Positions 12,266 through 21,666 of a DNA stretch of 64,000 bases are shown one piece after another; the stretch's first letter is position 1; every line of letters begins with the position of its first letter. The stretch is from positions 19,918 to 83,917 of the forward strand of contig CAJWWR010000001.1 in assembly GCA_913048245.1 (NCBI GenBank), written 5' to 3'. Source of the DNA: an uncultured Prochlorococcus sp. (GTDB lineage Bacteria > Cyanobacteriota > Cyanobacteriia > PCC-6307 > Cyanobiaceae). The notes beneath the pieces are model-generated. The model had not been told where the DNA came from and did not search any database. It was given only the letters and a program-made list of their open reading frames with translations. Position numbers and translations under genes: made by a program.

Positions 12266-12341
12266 AAAATGTAAAAATGTGGATTTTTAGGTTTAACTTT
12301 ACAATTCTTAATGGTATTGTTTACAAAAGAATATTTAAATT

Positions 12342-13343
12342 ATGTCCTCTGAAACTTTATCTGATAATAAAGTAATCCCAATTCCTACTCTGAAGCCAGG
12401 TAGTGAGGTTGATCTAGTTAGATCATATTTGAGAGATATTGGTCGTGTTCCTTTGTTAACTCATGAACAAGAGATAACATTAGGTAGGCAGGTTCAAGAA
12501 TTAATGCAGGTAGAAAGACTTGAACTCGAAATTATTGATATGACAGGGGCAAAGCCATCTCTAGAGGAATTAGCCGATAAGCTTGATTTATCTACATCAC
12601 AGGTAAAAAAACGTTTGAGAGCAGGCCAAAGAGCTAAAGAAAGGATGGTAGCCGCTAATTTAAGATTAGTTGTGAGTGTTGCAAAAAAATATACTAAGAG
12701 AAATATGGAGTTATTAGATTTAATTCAAGAAGGGACAATTGGTTTGGTAAGAGGGGTTGAAAAATTTGATCCAGCAAGAGGTTATAAATTCTCAACCTAT
12801 GCATATTGGTGGATTCGTCAGGGCATTACTCGAGCAATTGCTGAAAAAAGTAGAGCAATACGACTGCCCATTCATATTACTGAGATGTTAAACAAATTAA
12901 AAAAAGGGCAAAGAGAACTTAGCCAAGAGATGTCAAGGACTCCTTCGATCAGCGAATTAGCTAAATATGTTGATTTACCTGAAGATGATGTAAAAGACTT
13001 GATGTGTAAAGCAGGTCAACCAGTAAGCTTGGAGACCAAAGTAGGTGATGGGGAAGATACTGTCTTGCTTGATTTATTAGCTGGTGGTGAGGATTTGCCT
13101 GATGAGCAAATTGAAATGGATTGTATGAGAGGAGACTTACATTCTCTCTTGCATCAACTTCCTGATTTGCAATGCAGAGTTTTAAGGATGAGATATGGAA
13201 TGGATGGTGATGAGCCTATGTCTCTTACAGGAATAGGTAGAGTTTTAGGAATCAGTAGGGATAGAGTACGTAATTTAGAAAGAGATGGTTTAAGAGGACT
13301 CAGGAGATTAAGCGATAATGTTGAGGCTTATTTTGTCTCTTGA
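12342..13343 (+). CDS. RNA polymerase sigma factor, group 2 (RpoD-like)
   Basis: The 333-residue sigma-70 protein has region 1.2 (DLVRSYLRDIGRVPLLTHEQE), region 2 (NLRLVVSVAKKY, LLDLIQEGTIGLVRGVEKFD, FSTYAYWWIRQGITRAI), region 3 and region 4 (LHQLPDLQCRVLRMRYGMDG, ISRDRVRNLERDGLRGLRRL). It lacks the long acidic N-terminal region 1.1 of the housekeeping RpoD. This places it among the dispensable, stress- or growth-phase-responsive group 2 sigma factors of cyanobacteria. Which Sig subtype it is cannot be assigned by eye. The end overlaps the convergent hydrolase gene by 16 bases. Confidence 0.93.
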   Translation: MSSETLSDNKVIPIPTLKPGSEVDLVRSYLRDIGRVPLLTHEQEITLGRQVQELMQVERLELEIIDMTGAKPSLEELADKLDLSTSQVKKRLRAGQRAKERMVAANLRLVVSVAKKYTKRNMELLDLIQEGTIGLVRGVEKFDPARGYKFSTYAYWWIRQGITRAIAEKSRAIRLPIHITEMLNKLKKGQRELSQEMSRTPSISELAKYVDLPEDDVKDLMCKAGQPVSLETKVGDGEDTVLLDLLAGGEDLPDEQIEMDCMRGDLHSLLHQLPDLQCRVLRMRYGMDGDEPMSLTGIGRVLGISRDRVRNLERDGLRGLRRLSDNVEAYFVS

Positions 13344-14242
13344 ATAATTTTCAAAATTAGTGAATTAGTTTCCTCAGGATTTTCATCATGTGGACAATGC
13401 CCTGCATCATTAATTACAAAAAGTGATTTGATTTTTTTGTAATTTTTTTTCCATGCTTTTGCTTCAGCCAAAGGCTCCCAGGGATCTTTTTCACCCCATA
13501 TTAAGTGAATATCGCATTCCACTTTATCAAACAGTTCAGTTGCCAAATAATCATCAAACAAGTTTATAAAACCTCTAAATGCTTCTGGAGAGTTTTCTCT
13601 TTGAGATGGTTTATAGAGAATGTCTATCAATTCATTATCAATATTTTTTCCTGATGGATAAGCTTTTCTTAGGATCTTCTCAATTATTGTTTTATTTGCA
13701 GCTCTTCTAAAAAGTGTATTGCTAATAATTCTTTGCCTGACAATTGTTTTTAAAACAGGTCTGAATAACTGCATCAAAACATCATTTTTTTTTATTCTTT
13801 TATCATCCATTAATCGTTGAGCACAATTTAAAAGAATTAATCCTTGACAGTTGCTTTCTAAAATTTGAGCCGCTCTTAAGGCAATAATACCTCCTATTGA
13901 ATTACCGACTAAGTAAATTGGTCCATTAATGTTTTGATTACAAAATTCCACAATTTGCTTGCCCCATAAGTCGAAGCAATATTTAACTCTATTTTCTTGA
14001 TCTTTCTCATAGTCTAGAAGTGCATATGGTTGACTGCTTTCTCCAAAACCAAGTAAATCGATAGAATAGCAATTAAACTTACTCCCTAGTATTTTTTGGT
14101 TATTTCTCCAATGATTCTTAGATGCACCGAACCCATGAATTAGCAATATATTTTGGTTCGATTCACAATCAGAGTATTTACTCCAAGAAATATTCCAATT
14201 TCCCCATTTCCAAAAATTGTTGGATTTTTCCAAAATCTTCAA
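13328..14242 (-). CDS. Alpha/beta hydrolase fold protein
   Basis: This 304-residue hydrolase has the oxyanion-hole region LLIHGFGASKNHWRNN, the nucleophile elbow LVGNSIGGIIALRA (serine in GNSIGG), an acid in IWGEKDPWEPL and the catalytic histidine in NDAGHCPHDENPEE. The HGFGAS-x-x-HWR text and the AGHCPHDE ending are shared with the hydrolase at 44142-45047, so the two are paralogues of one cyanobacterial subfamily. Relatives include haloalkane-dehalogenase-like and pheophytinase-like esterases. The substrate is unknown. Its C-terminus overlaps the sigma factor end. Confidence 0.88.
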   Translation of the reverse strand: MKILEKSNNFWKWGNWNISWSKYSDCESNQNILLIHGFGASKNHWRNNQKILGSKFNCYSIDLLGFGESSQPYALLDYEKDQENRVKYCFDLWGKQIVEFCNQNINGPIYLVGNSIGGIIALRAAQILESNCQGLILLNCAQRLMDDKRIKKNDVLMQLFRPVLKTIVRQRIISNTLFRRAANKTIIEKILRKAYPSGKNIDNELIDILYKPSQRENSPEAFRGFINLFDDYLATELFDKVECDIHLIWGEKDPWEPLAEAKAWKKNYKKIKSLFVINDAGHCPHDENPEETNSLILKIIQETK

Positions 14243-14294
14243 TTATTACTTTTAATCTTTAATCTTAAGTGATAAATTGCAATTTTGTTTAATC

Positions 14295-14311
14295 AAAACT
14301 AGTCTAGTTTT
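14295..14311. repeat. Perfect inverted repeat AAAACTAG-T-CTAGTTTT
   Basis: Two 8-base arms with a single central base lie 5 bases before the ATG of the sugar kinase gene. The position would let a bound dimeric regulator block transcription or ribosome access. No T-run follows. It is seen directly in the sequence; its function is not known. Confidence 0.5.
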
Positions 14312-14316
14312 TACTA

Positions 14317-15333
14317 ATGATTAAGTGTATGGGAATTCTTAAATCAAAGGTTATTTGTATTGGTGAAGCTTTAGTAGATGAAATTATTGATAAATCAAAA
14401 GATGAATATATTCATTACCTCGGAGGTGCTCCAGCTAACGTTGCATGTACCTTGAGTAATTTATCCGTAGATACAGCTTTCATAGGCTGTGTGGGTAATG
14501 ATGATTATGGGCAATTATTTATTAAAAAATTTGAAAAAATAAAAATTGATCATAATTTACTACAAATTTCAAAGAAATTTCCAACAAGAATCGTTCAGGT
14601 AGAAAAGAATCAGAAAGGAGATCGCGTTTTCGTGGGTTTTCAGAATAACAGTAGCAAAAATTATGCGGACGAAATGTTAGATGTTGCTGAGCTTACGAAA
14701 AAGCAACATACTTTGAAAGCTATGTATATTTATACAAAATATATTGTTGTTGGAACATTATTTTTATCTTCTTCAAACACATCTGAATCAATTTATTATT
14801 TATTGAATTATGCGCAGAAATTTAATATTAAGATAATAATTGATGTGAATTGGAGAGATATTTTTTGGGATAATTCTATTTTGATGAGGGATAAAACTAG
14901 AGAAGAGCAAAATAAGATAATTAAGCATTTTTTGGGATTTGCAAATCTATTGAAACTTTCAAAGGAAGAAGCAATACAGTTTTTTAGGACCGACGATCCT
15001 ATTCAAATTTCCTGTTCATTACAAAAAAAGCCAGATGTGATTATTACAGATGGCCCTGAACCCATAGCATGGTATGTATCCGGTTTTGTTGGATTAACGA
15101 AAATAGTGAATACTCTCCCTATTGTTGATACAACTGGCGCAGGAGATGCATTCTTAGGTGGATTAATTTCTAAATTAATTTATCTTGATGAGGTTACAGA
15201 TGAAAATCAGATATCCCAAATCATTCAGTATGCAAGTGCTTGTGGCTTATTAAATTGCTTGAGTCAAGGAGCAATCGATAATTTACCAAATGATAAAAAT
15301 ATTCAGGCTTATTTAGAAACCAAAGGTTTGTGA
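14317..15333 (+). CDS. PfkB-family carbohydrate kinase (fructokinase-like)
   Basis: The 338-residue ribokinase-fold enzyme has the sugar-binding glycine pair in YLGGAPANVACTLSNL and the lid strand region RVFVGFQN. The C-terminal signature IVDTTGAGDAFLGGLI holds the catalytic aspartate and anion hole. Best guess is a fructokinase or related sugar kinase. Residues 135-260 are lysine- and asparagine-rich and diverge from the enterobacterial type, so the substrate is uncertain. The ATG at 14317 or the in-frame ATG at 14329 could start it; both lie close behind an inverted repeat. It overlaps convergent tsaE by 25 bases. Confidence 0.85.
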   Translation: MIKCMGILKSKVICIGEALVDEIIDKSKDEYIHYLGGAPANVACTLSNLSVDTAFIGCVGNDDYGQLFIKKFEKIKIDHNLLQISKKFPTRIVQVEKNQKGDRVFVGFQNNSSKNYADEMLDVAELTKKQHTLKAMYIYTKYIVVGTLFLSSSNTSESIYYLLNYAQKFNIKIIIDVNWRDIFWDNSILMRDKTREEQNKIIKHFLGFANLLKLSKEEAIQFFRTDDPIQISCSLQKKPDVIITDGPEPIAWYVSGFVGLTKIVNTLPIVDTTGAGDAFLGGLISKLIYLDEVTDENQISQIIQYASACGLLNCLSQGAIDNLPNDKNIQAYLETKGL

Positions 15334-15737
15334 AGTTTGCAATTTCTCCCGTAATTTTTTGCATATTCTATTTCGATTAACCAATATGTTTCTATAAAAG
15401 GCAAAATTAATTCAGGCCACTCGACTATTAATATTGCTCCTGTTTGATGTGCTTCTTCTTCTTCTTCCCAGAAGAATTCTCTAGCTGAAATTTTATTGTT
15501 AATTCTGTATAGATCCATATGTATTATTGGAAGTCTTCCTGAGTCATAATGATGAGATAAACCGAAAGTGGGGCTAGTAATATTTTCGATAACAGATAAA
15601 CCATCCGCTATACCTTTCACCAGAGAAGTTTTTCCGGATCCGATTGGGCCCTTTAATAGAATTATTGAATTAGGCAAAAACTCTTTTGCTAAATTCCTGC
15701 CTAAAGTTTTCATTTCGGCTGCATTTTTTACAAACAC
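15309..15737 (-). CDS. tsaE: tRNA threonylcarbamoyladenosine biosynthesis ATPase TsaE
   Basis: TsaE assists TsaD/TsaB in making t6A37 in ANN-decoding tRNAs. The P-loop [23 protein letters not shown], the switch [13 protein letters not shown] and the motif IIHMDLYRI are all present, as is the IVEWPEL motif near the end. The frame is open up to an ATG at 15794. That longer start would overlap the divergent ahcY start and cover its TATAAT box. I therefore prefer the GTG at 15737 (142 residues), which fits the family's usual N-terminal length of about 35 residues before the P-loop. The start is uncertain. Confidence 0.85.
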   Translation of the reverse strand: MFVKNAAEMKTLGRNLAKEFLPNSIILLKGPIGSGKTSLVKGIADGLSVIENITSPTFGLSHHYDSGRLPIIHMDLYRINNKISAREFFWEEEEEAHQTGAILIVEWPELILPFIETYWLIEIEYAKNYGRNCKLHKPLVSK

Positions 15738-15756
15738 AAAAATACCTAAAGTGGCA

Positions 15757-15762
15757 TATAAT
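15757..15762 (+). promoter_or_regulatory. Candidate -10 box for ahcY
   Basis: A perfect TATAAT lies 24 bases before the ahcY ATG and would put the transcript start near 15769. It lies between the divergent tsaE and ahcY starts and helps decide both start codons. Confidence 0.5.
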
Positions 15763-15786
15763 CTTATGATAATTAATGTATTAAAT

Positions 15787-17205
15787 ATGGTCATCGCTCA
15801 CTCTCGTGAAAAATCTTTTGTAAATTATGAAATTGCAGATATTTGTTTAGCAGAATTTGGAAGAAAAGAAATCAGTATTGCGGAAACAGAAATGCCAGGG
15901 CTCATGGCATTAAGAGAAAAATATCAATCAACTAAGCCCCTCAAAGGTGCAAAAATTGCAGGTAGCTTACATATGACAATCCAAACTGCTGTTTTGATAG
16001 AAACATTAATTGATCTTGGCGCGGAGGTTAAATGGGCTTCTTGTAATATTTTCTCTACACAAGATCATGCCGCCGCCGCTATAGCTTCGAAAGGAATTTC
16101 AGTTTATGCGAAAAAAGGCGAGACCCTTGATGAGTATTGGAAATACACTCATTGCATTTTGGATTGGGATGATGAAAAACCTAATATGATTTTAGATGAT
16201 GGTGGAGACGCCACAGGCTTACTAATATTGGGTAGTAAAGCAGAAAAAGATATTTCTGTACTAAATTCTCCTGAAAATGAAGAAGAAATTGCTTTATTTA
16301 AGTCAATTAAAAATAAATTAGAAGAAAATCCTTCTTTCTATTCCGATATTAAAACTAATATTCAAGGAGTGACCGAAGAAACAACGACTGGTGTGGCAAG
16401 ATTATATCAATTACAAAAAGATGGACAACTACCTTTTCCTGCAATAAACGTTAATGATTCAGTAACTAAAAGTAAGTTTGATAATCTTTACGGATGTAGA
16501 GAATCATTAGTTGATAGTATTAAACGTGCAACCGATGTGATGATAGCCGGTAAAGTCGCTTTGGTAATAGGTTTTGGAGATGTAGGTAAAGGATCTGCTC
16601 AATCTTTAAGAGGTCTTGGAGCTATTGTAAAGATTGCTGAGGTAGATCCCATTTGTGCTTTACAAGCTGCGATGGAAGGTTATAGCGTTGTCACTCTAGA
16701 TGATGTCGCTGAGGAGATTGACATTTTTGTAACCGCTACAGGTAACTACAAAGTCATCAAGCATGAACATCTTCTAAAAATGAAAGATGAAGCGATTGTT
16801 TGTAACATTGGACATTTTGATAATGAAATAGATGTTGCTTCACTTAAGCAATATAAATGGGATAACATCAAGCCCCAGGTTGATCACATTACACTACCTA
16901 ATGGAAACAAAATTATTCTTTTAGCTGAAGGTAGATTAGTTAATTTAGGTTGTGCAACTGGACATCCTAGTTTTGTCATGAGTAATTCATTTACTAATCA
17001 AGTTTTAGCCCAAATAGAACTCTTTAGTAAAGGTGATAATTATTCAAATAAAGTTTATGTTTTACCAAAACACCTTGATGAGATGGTAGCGAGATTACAT
17101 TTAGATAAAATTGGAGCGAAACTTACAACTTTAACTAAAGAACAAGCAAACTATATCAATGTTCCAGTTGAAGGACCATATAAATCTGAATTATATAGAT
17201 ATTGA
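15787..17205 (+). CDS. ahcY: Adenosylhomocysteinase
   Basis: The enzyme hydrolyses S-adenosylhomocysteine to adenosine and homocysteine, relieving product inhibition of methyltransferases. It uses a tightly bound NAD. Visible are [29 protein letters not shown]-type substrate-domain text, [13 protein letters not shown], the NAD Rossmann motif [17 protein letters not shown] near residue 255, [11 protein letters not shown] and the C-terminal [18 protein letters not shown] with K...Y. The frame is open 73 codons further upstream, but that part is antisense to tsaE. Starting at [10 protein letters not shown] gives 472 residues, the usual length. It overlaps the next gene as TTGA. Confidence 0.97.
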   Translation: MVIAHSREKSFVNYEIADICLAEFGRKEISIAETEMPGLMALREKYQSTKPLKGAKIAGSLHMTIQTAVLIETLIDLGAEVKWASCNIFSTQDHAAAAIASKGISVYAKKGETLDEYWKYTHCILDWDDEKPNMILDDGGDATGLLILGSKAEKDISVLNSPENEEEIALFKSIKNKLEENPSFYSDIKTNIQGVTEETTTGVARLYQLQKDGQLPFPAINVNDSVTKSKFDNLYGCRESLVDSIKRATDVMIAGKVALVIGFGDVGKGSAQSLRGLGAIVKIAEVDPICALQAAMEGYSVVTLDDVAEEIDIFVTATGNYKVIKHEHLLKMKDEAIVCNIGHFDNEIDVASLKQYKWDNIKPQVDHITLPNGNKIILLAEGRLVNLGCATGHPSFVMSNSFTNQVLAQIELFSKGDNYSNKVYVLPKHLDEMVARLHLDKIGAKLTTLTKEQANYINVPVEGPYKSELYRY

Positions 17206-17861
17206 CTTTGAGCCTCTTGTTTCTAAATCTTATTAATTCACTTCCTGAATTAATTTCTAATGCAGTAGAAAATAATACAAATCTCGCATACATCTTAATC
17301 ACTCTTGCTATGTTTTTGGAAAATATTATTCCACCAATTCCATCAGAAATTATTATGCCTTTGGGTGGTTTTGCAGTTCAGCAGGGAAGTCTTAATTTTT
17401 TTGTTGTTACTTTTTGTGGTTTAATTGGCACAGTTTTAGGAGCTTTACCATGGTATTATCTTGGTAAGGTTGTAAATGAAAAAAAAATATCTCATTTTGT
17501 TAATAATAAAGGCAGATTTCTAGGTATAACACAAAAGGACATAGAAAAAAGTAGATTATGGTTTGATAAATATGGGATAACTTTAGTTTTTTGGGGCCGC
17601 TTAGTCCCTGGAGTGAGAACTTTAATTTCAATACCTGCAGGCATTGAATTAATGCCCTTTAGACAATTTGTGCTCTGGACTAGTTTAGGAAGTTTAATAT
17701 GGGTACTTGCTTTAACTTCTGCAGGTTACTATTTTGGTGGGCAATATCATCAAATAGCTAGTTATCTAGAAAATTTTAAGATCCTTATTAAACCAATATT
17801 TGTAATTATTCTGATTTTCTTCGCATCGAAACTAATTATTAACATTAAACAAAATAATTAA
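17202..17861 (+). CDS. DedA family membrane protein
   Basis: The 219-residue protein has about five hydrophobic segments and the DedA/SNARE-associated signature. [20 protein letters not shown] sits in the first re-entrant helix and [18 protein letters not shown] in the second (conserved E, and F/G-x-R-x-x-P-x-x-R). DedA proteins flip or scramble polyprenyl phosphate or phospholipids and support membrane energetics and cell division. The TTG start overlaps the ahcY stop, indicating co-transcription and coupled translation. The function in this organism is inferred from family only. Confidence 0.88.
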   Translation: MTLSLLFLNLINSLPELISNAVENNTNLAYILITLAMFLENIIPPIPSEIIMPLGGFAVQQGSLNFFVVTFCGLIGTVLGALPWYYLGKVVNEKKISHFVNNKGRFLGITQKDIEKSRLWFDKYGITLVFWGRLVPGVRTLISIPAGIELMPFRQFVLWTSLGSLIWVLALTSAGYYFGGQYHQIASYLENFKILIKPIFVIILIFFASKLIINIKQNN

Positions 17862-18230
17862 TCAAAAAGGTATTTCATTGGGATTATTGTTATTGGAAAA
17901 ATTATTTTCGCTGTCTCTTTTTGAACCCAGTAAATTTAATCGATCAACTCTAATAACTGGCTTAAATCTATCCTCCCCAGAACTTTTATCTTTCCAAGTA
18001 TCAATTTTGAAACTTCCAGTTATGCCAATTAAGGAACCTTTTTTTACATAATCTGCGGCTATTTGAGCTTGTTTACCCCATATTTCTAAATTAAACCAGT
18101 CAGGTTCTTCATCTCTACTTCTTCGGTTAACTGCAATTGTAAAGTTTGCAACTGTACTTCCTGATTCAAAATATCTGACATCAGGTTCTCTTCCTGCACG
18201 TCCTACAAGATTAATTGTGTTAATTTCCAT
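17862..18230 (-). CDS. ssb: Single-stranded DNA-binding protein
   Basis: This 122-residue SSB has the OB-fold sequence INLVGRAGREPDVRYFESG, TVANFTIAVNRR, WFNLEIWGKQAQIAADYVKKG and LIGITGSFKIDTW. The C-terminal tail is short and asparagine-rich, ending in NPNEIPF. The IPF tip that recruits repair proteins is kept, although it carries fewer acids than the E. coli DDDIPF. The frame extends 9 codons upstream, but the ATG at 18230 gives the canonical MEINTINLVG start. It ends at the base following the dedA stop. Confidence 0.95.
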   Translation of the reverse strand: MEINTINLVGRAGREPDVRYFESGSTVANFTIAVNRRSRDEEPDWFNLEIWGKQAQIAADYVKKGSLIGITGSFKIDTWKDKSSGEDRFKPVIRVDRLNLLGSKRDSENNFSNNNNPNEIPF

Positions 18231-18363
18231 AATTATTTTTTTTTTAATAATACACATTTTTGTTAGGTTTGCTTGAAGTTTTGCTAGCTATTCATGACTA
18301 AATAAAAATATTTGCTGGTTATTTAAAAAAAACATCTATTATTTGTAAAACTGTGTAATTATT

Positions 18364-19416
18364 GTGATTTTTAATAGATTAAAATTTTCCCGCGATATTG
18401 GAATTGACTTGGGAACTGCAAATACATTGATTCATGTTTCAGGTAAGGGTGTAGTGCTTCAAGAACCTTCAGTTGTTGCAATGGATCTAGAAGAGGGTAT
18501 TCCTTTAGCTGTAGGTCACGATGCAAAATTAATGCTTGGACGAACCCCAGGTAATATCCGAGCAGTGAGACCTCTAAAAGATGGTGTAATTGCAGATTTT
18601 GATGCTGCTGAGCAAATGTTAAAAATGTTCATACAGAAATCTAATGAGGGAAGGGGGATACTTGCACCAAGATTAATTATTGGAATCCCTAGTGGAGTAA
18701 CAAGCGTGGAAAGAAGAGCTGTGCGCGAAGCAGGATTAGCAGGGGCACGAGAAGTTTATTTAATAGATGAGCCAGTAGCCGCTGCAATTGGAGCTTCGCT
18801 TCCTGTTACAGAGCCAATAGGTACGATGATTGTTGATATTGGTGGTGGAACAACAGAAGTTGCAGTACTAAGTTTAGGTGGAACAGTATTGAGTGAATCT
18901 GTAAGAGTAGCAGGGGATGAGATTAATGACTCTATTTCTATGTACTTAAAGAAAAATCATAATATGGCTGTTGGAGAAAGAACTGCTGAAGATATTAAAA
19001 TTAAAATTGGTTCAGCATTCCCTAATGATGAGTTTGATCAAACAACTATGGAAGTTAGAGGATTACATTTATTGTCTGGATTGCCACGTTGTATTAATTT
19101 ATCATCAGGAGAAATAAGAGAGGCAATGGCTGACCCCTTAAACAAAATTGTAGAGGCAGTCAAAAGAACGCTTGAAAGAACTCCACCAGAACTTGCAGCT
19201 GATATTGTTGATAGAGGAATTATGCTTGCTGGGGGTGGAGCATTAGTGCGTGGCATCAGTGATTTACTGAGTCATGAGACAGGCATATTTACACATATTG
19301 CAGAAGATCCTTTGTTTTGTGTAGTAAATGGGTGTGGAGAAGTATTAGATGATTTTAAAAAATTAAGAAGAGTTGTTGATACTCCAGACTTTGCAAGAAA
19401 TGCTATCAGAGATTAA
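18364..19416 (+). CDS. mreB: Rod shape-determining protein MreB
   Basis: This 350-residue actin homologue organises lateral peptidoglycan synthesis. The ATP-binding motifs are GIDLGTANTLIHVSGKGVV (phosphate 1), MIVDIGGGTTEVAVLSLGG (phosphate 2) and MLAGGGALVRGISDLL (adenosine), with LIDEPVAAAIGA between them. The start is GTG. The TAA stop overlaps the mreC ATG by one base, so mreB-mreC-mreD form one operon. Prochlorococcus cells are small ovoid rods and the window also holds rodA, a functional partner. Confidence 0.97.
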   Translation: MIFNRLKFSRDIGIDLGTANTLIHVSGKGVVLQEPSVVAMDLEEGIPLAVGHDAKLMLGRTPGNIRAVRPLKDGVIADFDAAEQMLKMFIQKSNEGRGILAPRLIIGIPSGVTSVERRAVREAGLAGAREVYLIDEPVAAAIGASLPVTEPIGTMIVDIGGGTTEVAVLSLGGTVLSESVRVAGDEINDSISMYLKKNHNMAVGERTAEDIKIKIGSAFPNDEFDQTTMEVRGLHLLSGLPRCINLSSGEIREAMADPLNKIVEAVKRTLERTPPELAADIVDRGIMLAGGGALVRGISDLLSHETGIFTHIAEDPLFCVVNGCGEVLDDFKKLRRVVDTPDFARNAIRD

Positions 19417-20165
19417 TGCTCGATAAAAGGCGAATATATTCAGTCCGGTGGTGGAATAAAAAGAAATTATGGGTGATAGTATTATTTTTATCTTTTTTTG
19501 TATTCGTAAGGATCTCTAAGGGTTCAATTTATCGAGATCTTTATTATTTTTTATCAAAACCATTTTGGCCAGGAGAATTTCAACAAGAAATATTGCTGAA
19601 AAGTTACGAACAAGAGCTTTATGCAAAACTAACTCAATTAGAAAAAGATAATCAGAGATTGAGAGAGCTTTTATCTCTTCAAAGAGTCACAAATGAGGAT
19701 AGAATCAATGCCTCGGTTATTTCAAGGCAAACTTCAAGTTGGTGGAATATTGTTATCTTAAATAAAGGTTCTAGAGATGGAGTTGAGGTCGGGGATATTG
19801 TTGTTGGTCCTGGAGGCTTGATTGGAATAATAGATAATATTTCTCTATTAACATCTTCAGTTAAATTAATTACTTCATTTGATAGTCAATTAGGAGTATG
19901 GACTCAAAGAGGAAATATTCATGGGTTATTAATTGGTCAAGGTAATGAATCTCCATTACTAACTTTTTACCTAAAGGAAATAGATGTAAAAGTAGGTGAT
20001 TTTGTATTTTCCTCACCTGCTAGTACTATTTTGCCGCCAAATTTGCCAATAGGTATTATTGAGACTGTTGATAAAGAATTGGGTCCTGCAGTAGTTGCAA
20101 CAGTAAAGTTGCTAGCAGACCCACAAGCTATTGATTGGGTTCAAATATTAAAAATGAGAATCTAA
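19416..20165 (+). CDS. mreC: Rod shape-determining protein MreC
   Basis: The 249-residue protein has one N-terminal membrane helix (WVIVLFLSFFVFVRI), a coiled coil near residues 60-90 (LYAKLTQLEKDNQRLRELLS) and the periplasmic double beta-barrel. Its typical strands include SSWWNIVILNKGSRDGVEVG, DIVVGPGGLIGII, VKLITSFDSQLGV and DFVFSS...LPIGII. It bridges MreB filaments and the elongasome. One-base overlaps join it to mreB before and mreD after. Confidence 0.94.
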   Translation: MLDKRRIYSVRWWNKKKLWVIVLFLSFFVFVRISKGSIYRDLYYFLSKPFWPGEFQQEILLKSYEQELYAKLTQLEKDNQRLRELLSLQRVTNEDRINASVISRQTSSWWNIVILNKGSRDGVEVGDIVVGPGGLIGIIDNISLLTSSVKLITSFDSQLGVWTQRGNIHGLLIGQGNESPLLTFYLKEIDVKVGDFVFSSPASTILPPNLPIGIIETVDKELGPAVVATVKLLADPQAIDWVQILKMRI

Positions 20166-20692
20166 TGAGAATTGCTCCCAAAATCAACCTATCAATAGCA
20201 TCTGTTTTGATTATTCCAATAATGATTTTTTGGAATCCACCATTTTTTTCATTAATGGGTGTTCAACCTTATTGGCCATTATTTTGGCTGTTACCATGGG
20301 CAATTATTTACGGTTCTTTAGATGGTTTTGTTGCAGGACTTTTTTTAGGTTTAGTATTGGATGCCATTAATAATGATTTTTATACTCAAATACCTGGTTT
20401 AGTAATTTGCGGTCTTTGGTTTGGGAGTCTTAATGATGGTAAAAAGAATATAAATAAGCTCAAGTATGGATTACTAGCATCCTTAGGGACTTTAATTTGT
20501 GGAATAATATATTTATTACAAATTGTACTTTTTGGTATTCATAATGAAGTTTCTTATTTATTTTCTTATGCCATAAAAAATATTGTTTCTCAATTTTTTT
20601 TAACTGGACTGTTAGCCCCAATTTTTTCTTCTTGGCTTTTTTTGTTATTTATTAAGGAAAAAAATCAAAGATATAAAAGCTTCCACAATTAA
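20165..20692 (+). CDS. mreD: Rod shape-determining protein MreD
   Basis: This 175-residue membrane protein has five to six hydrophobic helices and a short loop GSLDGFVAGLFLGLVLDAINNDFYTQIPGL, which matches the conserved G-x-x-x-G...D region of MreD. The frame opens 10 codons earlier inside mreC, but the ATG at 20165 overlaps the mreC TAA by one base, mirroring the mreB/mreC junction. Sequence conservation of MreD is low, so gene order carries much of the weight. Confidence 0.88.
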   Translation: MRIAPKINLSIASVLIIPIMIFWNPPFFSLMGVQPYWPLFWLLPWAIIYGSLDGFVAGLFLGLVLDAINNDFYTQIPGLVICGLWFGSLNDGKKNINKLKYGLLASLGTLICGIIYLLQIVLFGIHNEVSYLFSYAIKNIVSQFFLTGLLAPIFSSWLFLLFIKEKNQRYKSFHN

Positions 20693-20874
20693 AAGAAATT
20701 TAGTCTTGCATTCTTTCATCCAGTTTGTATTTTGAATAATAAAAAAATTTTGTATTTATTGAAGATATATCTTTGTGGGTTCTTAATGTTATATTTTTAC
20801 TTGTTAGATTAATAAAACGGAAACGTTAAAAGCTTAATTGCTTTGAATTTAATTAAGTAATCTTTTTTTTATCG

Positions 20875-21621
20875 ATGTCAAAAGCAAGTATTCTAGTAGT
20901 TGATGATGAACCAGCTGTATTAAAGGTTTTAGTTACAAGACTGCAATTAGCTGGTTATCAGGTTTTTTCTGCAACGAATGGAGAAGAAGCTATTGAGGTT
21001 TTTCATAAGGAATCTCCTGATTTGATAGTTCTTGATGTAATGCTCCCCAAAATGGATGGATTTGCAGTTTGTAGGCGAATCAGGGCTGAGTCAGTTGTTC
21101 CAATAATTTTCCTGACTGCTTTAGAAGCTATTTCTGAGAGAGTAGCTGGCCTTGATTTAGGGGCTGATGATTATCTATCAAAGCCATTTAGTCCGAAGGA
21201 ACTAGAAGCTCGTATTGCAACCATTCTAAGGCGAATGGGCCCTAGTATAACTGTGGCAGAAACAAAGGAAGTTCCATCTGGGAAAGGTGTTATGAAGTTT
21301 GGGAATTTAGTTGTTGATACTAATAGAAGACAAGTTTCAAGAGCAGGTGAAAGAATCAGTCTCACTTATACTGAATTTAGCTTGCTAGAACTTTTATTCG
21401 ATGAGCCAGGGAAGGTTGTTCCTCGGGCAGAGATTCTTGAGCAGTTATGGGGTTACCCTCCTCGTAGAGCGGCAGATTTAAGGGTTGTAGATGTTTATGT
21501 TGCAAGATTAAGAGGTAAATTAGAACCTGACCCCAGGAATCCTGAATTAATCCTAACTGTGCGGGGGATTGGATATGCCTCCCAAAGGGTCGGTGAAACA
21601 GCAACTTCTATGGCAAGTTGA
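20875..21621 (+). CDS. rpaB: OmpR/PhoB-type response regulator, likely RpaB
   Basis: The 248-residue regulator has a receiver domain (ILVVDDEPAVLKVL, phosphoacceptor D54 in LIVLDVMLPKMDGF, LTALEAISERVAGLDLGADDYLSKPFSPKEL) and a winged-helix output domain (LTYTEFSLLELLFDEPGKVV, LEQLWGYPPRRAADLRVVDVYVARLRGKLE, LILTVRGIGY). The text matches the highly conserved cyanobacterial RpaB, which represses or activates light- and stress-responsive genes at HLR1 sites and links phycobilisome/photosystem genes to redox state. An essential paralogue, RpaA, is similar but less so. About 180 bases without a gene precede it and should hold its promoter. Confidence 0.88.
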   Translation: MSKASILVVDDEPAVLKVLVTRLQLAGYQVFSATNGEEAIEVFHKESPDLIVLDVMLPKMDGFAVCRRIRAESVVPIIFLTALEAISERVAGLDLGADDYLSKPFSPKELEARIATILRRMGPSITVAETKEVPSGKGVMKFGNLVVDTNRRQVSRAGERISLTYTEFSLLELLFDEPGKVVPRAEILEQLWGYPPRRAADLRVVDVYVARLRGKLEPDPRNPELILTVRGIGYASQRVGETATSMAS

Positions 21622-21666
21622 GTCTTATTCTGATAACTTAATTAAATGCAACCCTTATAATTTATT

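Noticed and set aside
15568-15786. 73-codon upstream extension of ahcY
   Set aside because: It reads antisense through the 5' half of tsaE and has no AhcY similarity. The family length fits the start at 15787.
21656-21661. TATAAT five bases before the lysS TTG, suggesting a leaderless transcript
   Set aside because: A start from this box would fall at or after the start codon, so it cannot serve lysS. Probably chance in AT-rich DNA.
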